A stretch of 64,000 bases of DNA from Pseudomonas cichorii (lineage in GTDB: Bacteria > Pseudomonadota > Gammaproteobacteria > Pseudomonadales > Pseudomonadaceae): assembly GCF_015471405.1 (NCBI RefSeq), contig NZ_BLVZ01000005.1, positions 186,001 to 250,000 on the forward strand. The letters run 5' to 3'. Under the pieces are notes generated by a model that worked only from the letters and a program-made list of their open reading frames with translations, did no database searches and was not told the origin of the DNA. The stretch's first letter is position 1. Each line of letters begins with the position of its first letter. Of the stretch, positions 53,572 to 61,819 are shown one piece after another. The translations under genes were made by a program, and so were the position numbers.

Positions 53572-54549
53572 TTATTCGCCCCAGACGTCTCGGAGGACGT
53601 TGACCCAGTTCTCACCCATGATCTTGCGCACGACACGCTCGCTATGGCCGCGCTTGAGCAGGGTTTCGGTCAGGTTCGGGAATTCGCCTACGGTGCGGAT
53701 GCCCAGCGGGTTGATGATCTTTCCGAAGCTGGTCAGCCGACGGGCGTAGCCCTTGTCATGAGTCAGGTACTCGAAGAAGTCCTGTCCATGGCCCTGGGTG
53801 AAGTCGGTGCCGATGCCGATGGCGTCCTCACCGACGATGTTCATGGTGTATTCGATGGCTTCGGCGTAATCGTCGATGGTCGACTCGATGCCCTTGGCCA
53901 GGAACGGCGCAAACATGGTCACGCCGACAAAGCCGCCGTGATCGGCGATGAACTTCAGTTCGGCGTCGGATTTGTTGCGCGGGTGTTCCTTGAGGCCGGA
54001 CGGCAGGCAGTGGGAGTAGCACACCGGTTTCTTCGACTCGAGGATGACCTCTTCGGAGGTCTTGGAGCCCACATGGGACAGGTCGCACATGACACCCACG
54101 CGGTTCATCTCGGCCACGATTTCGCGCCCGAAGCCCGACAGGCCGCCGTCGCGCTCGTAGCAGCCGGTGCCCACCAGATTCTGGGTGTTGTAGCACATCT
54201 GCACGATGCCAACGCCCAGTTGCTTGAAGATCTCGACATAGCCGATCTGGTCTTCGTAGGCATGAGCATTCTGGAAGCCGAACAGAATCCCGGTCTTGCC
54301 CAGTTCCTTGGCCTTGCGGATGTCGGCGGTGGTATGGACCGGCATCACCAGGTCGCTGTTTTCGCGCATCAGTTTCTGGCTGGTGCAGATGCTGTTGATC
54401 GTGGCCTGGAAACCTTCCCACACCGATACCGTGCAGTTGGCCATGGTCAGGCCACCCTTGCGCATGTCTTCAAACAGCTCGCGATTCCATTTGGCGATAA
54501 TCAGCCCGTCAATGACGATGCTATCGGCGTGCAGTTCGGCTGGGCTCAT
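53572..54549 (-). CDS. M19 membrane-dipeptidase-like protein with altered metal site
   Basis: A 325-aa TIM-barrel protein of the renal dipeptidase family, counterpart of PA5396. Some ligands are present: 'MCDLSHVGSKTSEEVI' and 'PVCYSHCLPSG' (His) and 'GIGTDFTQG' (Asp). The first pair, normally HxD in 'DGHND', reads DGLII (Leu16, Ile18), and the bridging Glu of 'GVEGGH' reads 'GFQNAH'. So the canonical dizinc site is incomplete. It is the first gene of the dgc minus-strand cluster, with a 228-bp gap upstream. Confidence 0.85.
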   Translation of the reverse strand: MSPAELHADSIVIDGLIIAKWNRELFEDMRKGGLTMANCTVSVWEGFQATINSICTSQKLMRENSDLVMPVHTTADIRKAKELGKTGILFGFQNAHAYEDQIGYVEIFKQLGVGIVQMCYNTQNLVGTGCYERDGGLSGFGREIVAEMNRVGVMCDLSHVGSKTSEEVILESKKPVCYSHCLPSGLKEHPRNKSDAELKFIADHGGFVGVTMFAPFLAKGIESTIDDYAEAIEYTMNIVGEDAIGIGTDFTQGHGQDFFEYLTHDKGYARRLTSFGKIINPLGIRTVGEFPNLTETLLKRGHSERVVRKIMGENWVNVLRDVWGE

Positions 54550-54777
54550 CAGGCTGTCCCCTTTTTAGGTACTTGCGCGCCGAATCGGCTGTCGGCGCTA
54601 TTGGGGTCAGCATATGCCGGAGGGTCCGGCGAGCCGGGTGCAAAAACGACAGGGGGTTTGCCGAAAGCGTCAAGATGCGACAAAGGGCAATCGGACGCTG
54701 CCAGCCTGCGTCGTAAACCTGTTCTTTGCCTCGCGCTTAGGCCAGAATTCACTGCATCAATGGATCGGAGCCACTCG

Positions 54778-55188
54778 ATGAAAACGATTTTCCTGACCTT
54801 GGCCCTTATGGCGACAGCCGTGACGGGCGCACAAGCCGCTCAAGACCCGGACAGCACGCCGTGTGATGGCGTCGACAACGATAACCAGACGCTGGAATGC
54901 TCGGTCTACAGCCGGCACACCGCAGAAGAGCTGCTCAAGGAAAACTTTCAGAACCTGCTCAATCGCGTCCAGTCGCAATTTGTCGCCAACAAGTCGCAAT
55001 ACAACGACTTCACCAGCAAACTCAAGACTGCCCAGCAAGCCTGGGAAAAGCTGCGCGACGCCGATTGCGCGGTCGAAGTCTTCCCGTCAGCCGCTGGCAG
55101 CAAGGCTTACAACATCAACGAAAACGACTGCATTGCCCGCATGAGCGACGAGCGCTCGGAATATCTGGAATCAATTGCGCAGGAATAA
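54778..55188 (+). CDS. Periplasmic LprI-family protein (DUF1311, lysozyme-inhibitor type)
   Basis: A 136-aa secreted protein: a signal peptide 'MKTIFLTLALMATAVTGAQAAQ' (cut after Ala-Gln-Ala), four cysteines, and the family core 'KLKTAQQAWEKLRDADCAVE', ending 'NDCIARMSDERSEYL'. The reading frame runs on upstream for 430 codons, but that part is antisense to the dipeptidase gene. CGGAG precedes the ATG. Members inhibit host lysozymes in Mycobacterium; the role here is inferred. Confidence 0.82.
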   Translation: MKTIFLTLALMATAVTGAQAAQDPDSTPCDGVDNDNQTLECSVYSRHTAEELLKENFQNLLNRVQSQFVANKSQYNDFTSKLKTAQQAWEKLRDADCAVEVFPSAAGSKAYNINENDCIARMSDERSEYLESIAQE

Positions 55189-55244
55189 CGCCAGCGATGA
55201 GATAACCTGTTCCTTTATATGAACCGAAGGCACCAGGCATTCCC

Positions 55245-55658
55245 ATGATTATTTGTGGTGTAGAAATCAAAGGCAGTGAAGCCATCTTCGCCCTGGCCAC
55301 CCGTCAGAACGGCGGCATCTCGCATTTGCCGCTGGCAACCCGAAAGATCGCGCTGGAGGATGACGACGAGGCCGCCAACGTCAAAGCCTTCGCCGCGCAG
55401 ATCGCCAGTTTCGTGCGGACCAACGGCATCAGCCATGTCGCGATCAAGAAGCGCAGCAAGAAAGGCGAATTCGCCGGTGGCCCGACCACCTTCAAGATCG
55501 AAACCGTCTTCCAGCTTCTGGCCGATTGCGACGTAATCCTCGTATCCCCCCAGACCATCAACGCCCAGAACAAGAAACACGACTTCGCCCTGCACGATAC
55601 GTTGAACAAGTATCAGCATGAGGCTTACAAGACGGCGTGTGCAATGCTCATGAAATAG
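55245..55658 (+). CDS. DUF3010-like protein
   Basis: A 137-aa protein, 'MIICGVEIKGSEAIFALATR' at the start and 'VAIKKRSKKGEFAGGPTTFKIET' in the middle. The N-terminal strand pattern with an Asp/Glu-containing 'GVEIKG' recalls the RNase H/RuvC fold. No known function. It follows the LprI-like gene by 56 bp on the same strand. Confidence 0.75.
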   Translation: MIICGVEIKGSEAIFALATRQNGGISHLPLATRKIALEDDDEAANVKAFAAQIASFVRTNGISHVAIKKRSKKGEFAGGPTTFKIETVFQLLADCDVILVSPQTINAQNKKHDFALHDTLNKYQHEAYKTACAMLMK

Positions 55659-55861
55659 GCGCCAACCGGGCGGTGATGCGCTCGCGAGGGGCCTGAAATC
55701 TGCGGCCACTCGCCCGAGCGCCAACTCCCTCAGACAAAATGCCCCGCTCGTCTCTATGGCTCATTTCATATTTTTCTGATCACTGAAAACCCACCGAAAT
55801 GGCGATATGCCACTGCATGAGCTATACATCGCCGACAGCACACGATTAGAAGGAACTATCC

Positions 55862-57067
55862 ATGCGATCCGACCGGCCCTTGCGCTCTAGCCGTTCCGCA
55901 CTTTCATACGCATGCATACCGTTGGCATTGAGCCTGTTCACAGCAACGCAACCAGCCACAGCCTACGACATGAACCCTATAGATGTGGAATGCTGGGGGC
56001 AGTCCGCTTTCTGCTCGGTAACCAAACTGACCGAGGGCTTGAAGTATCCGGTGCATGAAACCATCACCCTCCTGGCCTATGACTACTATCTGGATCCCGA
56101 GAACACCGAGGGAGGAAGGGCCAAGACCTCCGCGGAGACACTCAAACAAAGAGGCGTACTCAGAGATCTTGTCCTAGGTAGCCAATGGAACGACGACCCT
56201 GATTCATTGCTGCGTCAGAACGTGACCCGGGCTTATCAATGGTACGCACTATTCAAGGACGCCCAACAACAGGCGCAATGCAAGGAAAACAGCGCACTCC
56301 CTTCATGTCGTGCAATCACCGTCACTGCCAACCCGATGATGCTGTACAGAAGCCATTTCGGCGATTTCCAGTTCATTCATTCGATGGCCTCATCACAACA
56401 GGAAACGGCACTCGATACCCAGGCAAAAATGCTGGCCTGGGCCAAGTTCACCTACACCCTCTCGATATCTTCCAACAACTTGACCAAAGAGCCCATCGAC
56501 GGCCCGGCCATCACTGCCTTCTCGGATATCGCTAGCTATCTCGGGAAACCAGGCTGGACAGTAGGGGCACTGTTCGACCCCATTCCCGGAGGTGAATGGA
56601 AACGTTCATTCAGGCCAGGAAAGTTTGGTACTTACGTCGCATCCGGGAATCCCAGAGTGCAGCATAGCTACAAGAGCCCGTCTGAGGCCGTCAGCGTCAA
56701 GCACATGGCTCTCGGCTCGCTGCTGCATATGATCCAGGACTCGTACTCGGACGCACACACGGAACGGAAAGGGAGTTGTAACCCACTGGCCCGGGAGAAA
56801 GGCGCAATCATCTCGTTCCGCAACTACGTCTACCAATCCAGCGACGACCATGCCCACGCCGATATCAATCCCAAGTGGCTGGAAAACGGAAAGCTGAAAA
56901 AAAACAACCCACTATGGGCTTCTGCCAAGTTGATCCAGTACTCCTTTTCGAAAACGCCTTGGGAAGGAGAGGTTGAGGCATTCCTGAAAAATGAGGTGTT
57001 GGCTTTGAGCAACCCAGGTAACGCACCGACCATCGGCGACCTACCCTGCTATTTGGGTACGCAGTGA
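55862..57067 (+). CDS. Secreted zinc-dependent phospholipase C / S1-P1 nuclease-like protein
   Basis: A 401-aa protein with a signal peptide (cleavage likely after Ala34, 'TATQPATA'). It has the motif HxxxGxxxHxxxDxxxxxH at His281, His289, Asp293 and His299, plus upstream His65, 'WNDDPDSL' (Asp111, Asp112), His165, Asp168 and His173. These match the trinuclear zinc set of bacterial phospholipase C. Six cysteines support export. AAGGAAC precedes the ATG. Substrate (phospholipid or nucleic acid) is unknown. The gene stands alone in an AT-richer patch. Confidence 0.72.
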   Translation: MRSDRPLRSSRSALSYACIPLALSLFTATQPATAYDMNPIDVECWGQSAFCSVTKLTEGLKYPVHETITLLAYDYYLDPENTEGGRAKTSAETLKQRGVLRDLVLGSQWNDDPDSLLRQNVTRAYQWYALFKDAQQQAQCKENSALPSCRAITVTANPMMLYRSHFGDFQFIHSMASSQQETALDTQAKMLAWAKFTYTLSISSNNLTKEPIDGPAITAFSDIASYLGKPGWTVGALFDPIPGGEWKRSFRPGKFGTYVASGNPRVQHSYKSPSEAVSVKHMALGSLLHMIQDSYSDAHTERKGSCNPLAREKGAIISFRNYVYQSSDDHAHADINPKWLENGKLKKNNPLWASAKLIQYSFSKTPWEGEVEAFLKNEVLALSNPGNAPTIGDLPCYLGTQ

Positions 57068-57218
57068 TCACTTCCAAGCATCAGGATTAAAAAGCGAGTC
57101 CTGCTCAAAAACGATGCCGAGCTATGGCAGTCGAGATATATGCGTCGGGCAGGTAAAAATTTTTGTGAGATAGCCTCCGCGGATGGGTCCCTCCTTTTGG
57201 GGCGCACTTCAGACTGCC

Positions 57219-57271
57219 GTCGCGGCCAAGGCCCCTCCCACGAAACCTGTGGGAGGGGCCTTGGCCGCGAC
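57219..57271. repeat. Perfect 23-bp inverted repeat
   Basis: Two perfect 23-bp arms (57219-57241 and 57249-57271) containing GGAGGGGCCTTGGCC are separated by the seven bases GAAACCT. A single arm also occurs at 21858. It lies between the zinc-phospholipase-like gene and fba. Confidence 0.9.
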
Positions 57272-57294
57272 TTCACAGTTGAAACGCCGCTAAC

Positions 57295-57321
57295 AAAAAA
57301 CCCGCATCTCTGCGGGTTTTT
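57295..57321. terminator. Bidirectional rho-independent terminator for fba
   Basis: CCCGCA and TGCGGG form the stem, with six A residues before and five T residues after. It works for fba on the minus strand and for the plus-strand gene. Confidence 0.88.
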
Positions 57322-57338
57322 CATTACCGGATCAACAC

Positions 57339-58403
57339 TCAGTTGATCTTGGCATCCAGCTCGCCTTTGGCGTAACGCTCGAACATGCGATCCAGGGAGA
57401 TCGGCTTGATCTTCGAGGCGTTGCCAGCGGTGCCGAAGGCTTCGTAACGGGCGATACAGACGTCACGCATCGCGACGACGGTCTTGGCCAGGTATTTGCG
57501 CGGGTCGAACTCGCTGCGGTTCTTGGCCATGAATTCACGGATGGCACCAGTGGAGGCCAGACGCAGGTCGGTGTCGATGTTGACCTTGCGCACGCCGTAC
57601 TTGATGCCTTCAACGATTTCTTCGACCGGCACGCCGTAGGTTTCTTTGATGTCGCCGCCGTACTCGTTGATGATCTTCAGCCATTCCTGAGGAACGGACG
57701 AGGAACCGTGCATGACCAGGTGGGTATTGGGAATACGCTTGTGGATTTCCTTGATGCGCTCGATCGCCAGGATGTCGCCGGTAGGCGGCTTGGTGAACTT
57801 GTAAGCGCCGTGGCTGGTGCCGATGGCGATTGCCAGGGCATCGACCTGGGTCTTCTTGACGAAGTCAGCGGCTTCTTCAGGGTCGGTCAGCATCTGGCTG
57901 TGATCCAGGATGCCTTCTGCGCCAACGCCGTCTTCTTCACCGGCCATACCGGTTTCCAGAGAACCCAGAACGCCCAGCTCGCCTTCCACGGAAACGCCAC
58001 AGGCGTGAGCAAAAGCCACTACGCGACGGGTTACGTCAACGTTGTATTCGTAGCTGGCAGGCGTTTTGCCGTCTTCAGCCAGGGAGCCGTCCATCATGAC
58101 CGAGCTGAAGCCCAACTGGATCGATCGCTGGCAGATGTCCGGGCTGGTGCCGTGATCCTGGTGCATGACCACCGGGATGTGCGGGAACTCTTCGACTGCC
58201 GCGAGGATCAGGTGACGCAGGAACGGGGCACCGGCGTATTTGCGGGCGCCGGCCGAAGCCTGAACGATCACCGGGGAGTCGGTCTTGTCGGCCGCTTCCA
58301 TAATGGCGCGCATTTGTTCCAGGTTGTTTACGTTGAAAGCTGGAACGCCGTAACCGAATTCGGCTGCGTGGTCCAACATCTGGCGCATGCTGATAAGTGC
58401 CAT
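57339..58403 (-). CDS. fba: Class II fructose-1,6-bisphosphate aldolase
   Basis: A 354-aa zinc aldolase beginning '[19 protein letters not shown]', preceded by GGGAGAG; the open frame further upstream is not conserved. '[15 protein letters not shown]' holds zinc His and the catalytic Asp, with 'SVMMDGSL', '[13 protein letters not shown]' and '[10 protein letters not shown]' following. It belongs to the Cbb-type subgroup common in Pseudomonas (often named fda). pgk, epd and tktA lie upstream on the same strand, with three small lipoprotein genes between. Confidence 0.96.
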   Translation of the reverse strand: MALISMRQMLDHAAEFGYGVPAFNVNNLEQMRAIMEAADKTDSPVIVQASAGARKYAGAPFLRHLILAAVEEFPHIPVVMHQDHGTSPDICQRSIQLGFSSVMMDGSLAEDGKTPASYEYNVDVTRRVVAFAHACGVSVEGELGVLGSLETGMAGEEDGVGAEGILDHSQMLTDPEEAADFVKKTQVDALAIAIGTSHGAYKFTKPPTGDILAIERIKEIHKRIPNTHLVMHGSSSVPQEWLKIINEYGGDIKETYGVPVEEIVEGIKYGVRKVNIDTDLRLASTGAIREFMAKNRSEFDPRKYLAKTVVAMRDVCIARYEAFGTAGNASKIKPISLDRMFERYAKGELDAKIN

Positions 58404-58520
58404 TGTCTGTATCTCTCCCGGTCGGGTCGTTAATCGTGCAAGCCTGCCGTAGTGGCGACTGCTATTCAAGTTATACGCATTGGCCACAGGGCCATGCGGT
58501 GGTGGAACATCGGCTACGAC

Positions 58521-58847
58521 TTATCTGGCCTTGCAGCCGCGTCCGATCAAATCGTTGGTGGCGTCCCAATAAATCAGGCCTTCGCTACCTTTGTTGGCAA
58601 ACGCCAACACATTGTTACTGTAGAGCGTCCCGCTGGCAGCACCAGGTTCGGCCTTGAGCCTGAAAACCTGATCGCTCTGGTTCAGGCGTACATCCACTTC
58701 CTTTTTGGCCGAATCGGCAAAGCGCCAATGAACTTCGGCCTTGCTGTCACACACCCAATGGTTCCAGGAATCACTGGATTGCGGCGCCTTGGTGGTCGCA
58801 CAACCGCCAAGCACTGCAAATGCCGCAAGGGCAATCAAGCCTTTCAT
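58521..58847 (-). CDS. Lipoprotein with MliC-type lysozyme inhibitor domain
   Basis: A 108-aa protein starting 'MKGLIALAAFAVLGGCATT', a signal II peptide with lipobox LGGC. The rest has 'WVCDSKAEVHWRF', 'VFRLKAEPGAASGTLYSN', 'LIYWDATND' and a terminal Cys, the MliC/PliC arrangement. ATG 58847 has AGGAG six bases upstream; the GTG directly before it is too close. It probably inhibits C-type lysozyme at the outer membrane. Confidence 0.8.
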   Translation of the reverse strand: MKGLIALAAFAVLGGCATTKAPQSSDSWNHWVCDSKAEVHWRFADSAKKEVDVRLNQSDQVFRLKAEPGAASGTLYSNNVLAFANKGSEGLIYWDATNDLIGRGCKAR

Positions 58848-58901
58848 CACGTCTCCTGGCCTGCCCCGGAAAGCCCGGCATGTGCCGCTCGCTTCTGTAC
58901 T

Positions 58902-59099
58902 TCAGGGGCAGTTCTGTTCCTGATTACGGTCACTGGCCGGTTCACCCGTTACATGTGCCTCGACCCGCTGACTGTTTTCGGTCGTCGGAACACTCACGGA
59001 GGCCGGGCTGAATATTTCACAGGTACGGGCTTTAGAGCCCGGACTGCTGCAACCTGCCAATACAATGCAACTCACAAGAGCCAGGGTGGCGATTTTCAT
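58902..59099 (-). CDS. Small lipoprotein of unknown function
   Basis: A 65-aa protein 'MKIATLALVSCIVLAGCSS' with a clear lipobox (LAGC), followed by ~45 polar residues with two more cysteines. AAGGAG lies eight bases before the ATG. No family recognised. It and its two neighbours fill the gap between fba and pgk. Confidence 0.72.
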   Translation of the reverse strand: MKIATLALVSCIVLAGCSSPGSKARTCEIFSPASVSVPTTENSQRVEAHVTGEPASDRNQEQNCP

Positions 59100-59182
59100 G
59101 GCGAAACTCCTTCTCGAAAAAGATCCCACCTTTTAATGACCGCCAAAGCTCGCAGATGTTGCCAGCGAGCTTTCAACCTGAC

Positions 59183-59413
59183 TCAGAGACAGCCCACATC
59201 TCCCGTGCGCGGCATGAACTCGTAACGGTCCCATACTTCCTGACCGCCACGCTTGTAGATCACTGGCACGGTTTCAGCCTGCCAACCGGCCTGATAGCAA
59301 CTCAATTGAAGCAACTGCGCCTGAGGCTCAGGTTCCGAATCGTTTATCTCAGGCTTGCTCGCACAACCGGCCAGCACACCTGCGATAAGCAACAGCGGTA
59401 ACGTCCTGACCAT
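59183..59413 (-). CDS. Small lipoprotein of unknown function
   Basis: A 76-aa protein with lipobox LAGC ('MVRTLPLLLIAGVLAGCAS'), then an acidic stretch and a C-terminal domain with two cysteines ('LLQLSCYQAGWQAETVPVIY', ending 'GDVGCL'). AAAGGGAG is the ribosome-binding site. Located 28 bp after pgk. Function unknown. Confidence 0.75.
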   Translation of the reverse strand: MVRTLPLLLIAGVLAGCASKPEINDSEPEPQAQLLQLSCYQAGWQAETVPVIYKRGGQEVWDRYEFMPRTGDVGCL

Positions 59414-59441
59414 GAACTACTCCCTTTCCTGAACCGGAAAA

Positions 59442-60605
59442 TCAGGCCTTTGCACGCTGCTCAAGCACTTCAACGGCTGGCAGGACCTTGCCCTCGACGA
59501 ATTCGAGGAATGCGCCACCACCGGTAGAAATGTAGGAAATCTGCTGTGCAACGCCGTACTTGTCGATGGCCGCCAGCGTATCGCCGCCACCAGCGATGGA
59601 GAACGCTGCGCTTTCGGCAATGGCCTTGGCCAGTGTCTTGGTCCCTTCGCCGAACTGATCGAACTCGAATACGCCGACCGGACCGTTCCACAGGATAGTC
59701 CCGGAAGATTTCAGCAATTGGGCAAACTGGGCAGCAGTCTGCGGACCGATGTCGAGAATCATGTCGTCATCGGCAACGTCAGCGATGAGCTTGACGGTTG
59801 CGGCAGCGCTTTCAGCGAACTCCTTGGCAACAACGACGTCCACCGGCAGTGGCACGCTGACCTTGGCGGCGATGGCACGGGCGGTGTCCAGCAGGTCCGG
59901 CTCATACAGCGACTTGCCGACCTTGTGACCGGCTGCTGCCAGGAAGGTGTTGGCGATACCGCCGCCGACGATCAACTGGTCGCAGATTGCGCTCAGGCTG
60001 TTGAGTACATCCAGCTTGGTGGAAACCTTGGAGCCGGCAACGATGGCAGCCATTGGCTTGGCCGGAGCGCCCAGCGCCTTGCCCAATGCTTCCAGCTCGG
60101 CCGCCAGCAGAGGACCTGCCGCAGCGACCTTGGCAAATTTGGCAACGCCGTGGGTCGAACCTTCGGCGCGGTGTGCAGTGCCGAAAGCGTCCATCACGAA
60201 TACGTCGCACAGAGCGGCATACTTCTGCGCCAGCTCGTCAGCGTTCTTTTTCTCGCCCTTGTTGAAGCGCACGTTCTCGAACAACACGACATCGCCAGCC
60301 TTGACGTCGACGCCATCCAGATAATCGGCAACCAGCGGGACTTCACGGCCCAGCGCCTTGCTCAGGTAGTCGGCAACCGGCTTGAGGCTGTTCTCGGCCG
60401 AGAACTCGCCTTCGGTCGGACGGCCCAGGTGCGAGCAGACCAGTACGGCAGCACCCTTTTCCAGCGCCAGCTTGATGGTCGGCAGCGAAGCAAGGATTCG
60501 GGCATCGCTACTGACAACGCCGTCCTTGATCGGGACGTTGAGGTCTTCGCGAATCAGCACACGCTTACCTTGCAGATCGAGGTCGGTCATCTTCAACACG
60601 GTCAT
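59442..60605 (-). CDS. pgk: Phosphoglycerate kinase
   Basis: A 387-aa protein starting '[25 protein letters not shown]', with AGGAAC upstream; the longer open frame upstream is not conserved. 'VCSHLGRPT', '[12 protein letters not shown]', '[10 protein letters not shown]' and the ATP loop '[13 protein letters not shown]' are standard. It makes ATP from 1,3-bisphosphoglycerate. It follows epd by 16 bp. Confidence 0.97.
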   Translation of the reverse strand: MTVLKMTDLDLQGKRVLIREDLNVPIKDGVVSSDARILASLPTIKLALEKGAAVLVCSHLGRPTEGEFSAENSLKPVADYLSKALGREVPLVADYLDGVDVKAGDVVLFENVRFNKGEKKNADELAQKYAALCDVFVMDAFGTAHRAEGSTHGVAKFAKVAAAGPLLAAELEALGKALGAPAKPMAAIVAGSKVSTKLDVLNSLSAICDQLIVGGGIANTFLAAAGHKVGKSLYEPDLLDTARAIAAKVSVPLPVDVVVAKEFAESAAATVKLIADVADDDMILDIGPQTAAQFAQLLKSSGTILWNGPVGVFEFDQFGEGTKTLAKAIAESAAFSIAGGGDTLAAIDKYGVAQQISYISTGGGAFLEFVEGKVLPAVEVLEQRAKA

Positions 60606-60621
60606 GAGGCGTTCCTGTTTT

Positions 60622-61671
60622 TTACTGTTGTTGATCAGCGACGCGCAAGAAATGGTCCGCAACGTCGAGCATCCGGTTGGCAAAACCCCACTCGTTATCG
60701 AACCAGGCCAGCAGGTTTACCAGCCGGGGGCCGGAAACTCGGGTCTGACTCGCATCGACAATGGCCGAATGAGGGTCATGGTTGAAATCACAACTGGCAT
60801 GCGGCAACTCGGTGTATGCCAGCAGGCCTTTGAGCGGGCCGCTGGTGGCGGCCTCACGCAAGATACGGTTGATTTCCACAGCATCGGTATCACGTGCCGT
60901 TTGCAGCGTGATATCCAGGCACGAGACGTTGACCGTCGGTACGCGAACTGCTTTGGCCTGAATTCGGCCCGCAAGTTCCGGCAGGAGCCGCTCAATTCCG
61001 CGTGCCAGACCAGTGGACACCGGAATTATCGACTGAAAAGCCGAGCGCGTACGGCGCAAATCCTCGTGGTGATAAGCATCGATCACCGGCTGATCGTTCA
61101 TTGCCGAGTGGATGGTGGTGATCGAAATGTATTCAAGGCCCAGCGCATCATCCAGCAGACGCAACAACGGCACGCTGCAGTTGGTGGTGCAGGATGCGTT
61201 GGAAACCAGTCGCTCGGTGCCGGTCAGTTTCTGCTGATTGATACCGAACACGATGGTGGCATCCACATCGGACTCGCTGGCCATCGGTTGCGAGAACAGC
61301 ACCCGCGACGCACCCGCATCGAGAAAGCGCTGGCCATCTTCGCGGGTGTTGTAGACGCCCGAACATTCAAGCACCAGATCCGCACCCAACGCCGCCCAGT
61401 CGATACCTTCCGGCGTTGCGCTGCGCAGAACCCTGATCCGGTGGTCGTTGATGTGCAGGTATTCCCCGTCGACCCGCACATCGCCGGGGAAACGGCCATG
61501 AGTGGAGTCGAAACGGGTGAGATATTCGAGGCTGGCCATATCGGCCAGATCATTGATCGCGACCACTTCAAAACCTGCCCGGGCACCTCGCTCACAGAGC
61601 GCGCGCAAGACACAACGACCGATTCGGCCATAGCCGTTCAGAGCAACTTTGTAAGGGCGGTTTTGGGGCAT
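60622..61671 (-). CDS. epd: Erythrose-4-phosphate dehydrogenase
   Basis: A 349-aa GAPDH-family protein starting '[25 protein letters not shown]'. The active-site cysteine is in 'SNASCTTNC', and '[12 protein letters not shown]' is at the C-terminus. The gene order tktA-epd-pgk-fba supports Epd (GapB-type), which oxidises erythrose 4-phosphate for pyridoxal phosphate synthesis, over glycolytic GapA. Kinetic specificity cannot be read from sequence. ATG 61671 is chosen by family N-terminus. Confidence 0.93.
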   Translation of the reverse strand: MPQNRPYKVALNGYGRIGRCVLRALCERGARAGFEVVAINDLADMASLEYLTRFDSTHGRFPGDVRVDGEYLHINDHRIRVLRSATPEGIDWAALGADLVLECSGVYNTREDGQRFLDAGASRVLFSQPMASESDVDATIVFGINQQKLTGTERLVSNASCTTNCSVPLLRLLDDALGLEYISITTIHSAMNDQPVIDAYHHEDLRRTRSAFQSIIPVSTGLARGIERLLPELAGRIQAKAVRVPTVNVSCLDITLQTARDTDAVEINRILREAATSGPLKGLLAYTELPHASCDFNHDPHSAIVDASQTRVSGPRLVNLLAWFDNEWGFANRMLDVADHFLRVADQQQ

Positions 61672-61710
61672 GGTGGTGCTCGCAAGACAAATCGTACTGC
61701 GCATAAACCT

Positions 61711-61800
61711 GTAGGAGCGGACTTGTCCGCGAAAACACTCAGCCAGACGATACAAAAGTATTGGCTGGGCTGGCCTCTTCGCGGATGAATCCGCTCCTAC
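61711..61800. repeat. REP pair between tktA and epd
   Basis: GTAGGAGCGGACTTGTCCGCG at 61711 and CGCGGATGAATCCGCTCCTAC ending at 61800, separated by about 48 bases. It lies inside the tktA-epd operon and may stabilise the upstream transcript. Confidence 0.85.
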
Positions 61801-61819
61801 AAGATTATTGCGACCTTTC

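Noticed and set aside
50634..53603. Open frame of 989 codons on the plus strand
   Set aside because: Antisense to dgcA and the DUF gene. The translation is rich in His, Asp and Arg as expected for a shadow.
53488..54777. Upstream extension of the LprI-like frame
   Set aside because: The extension is antisense to the dipeptidase-like gene. A signal peptide and ribosome-binding site at 54778 fix the start.
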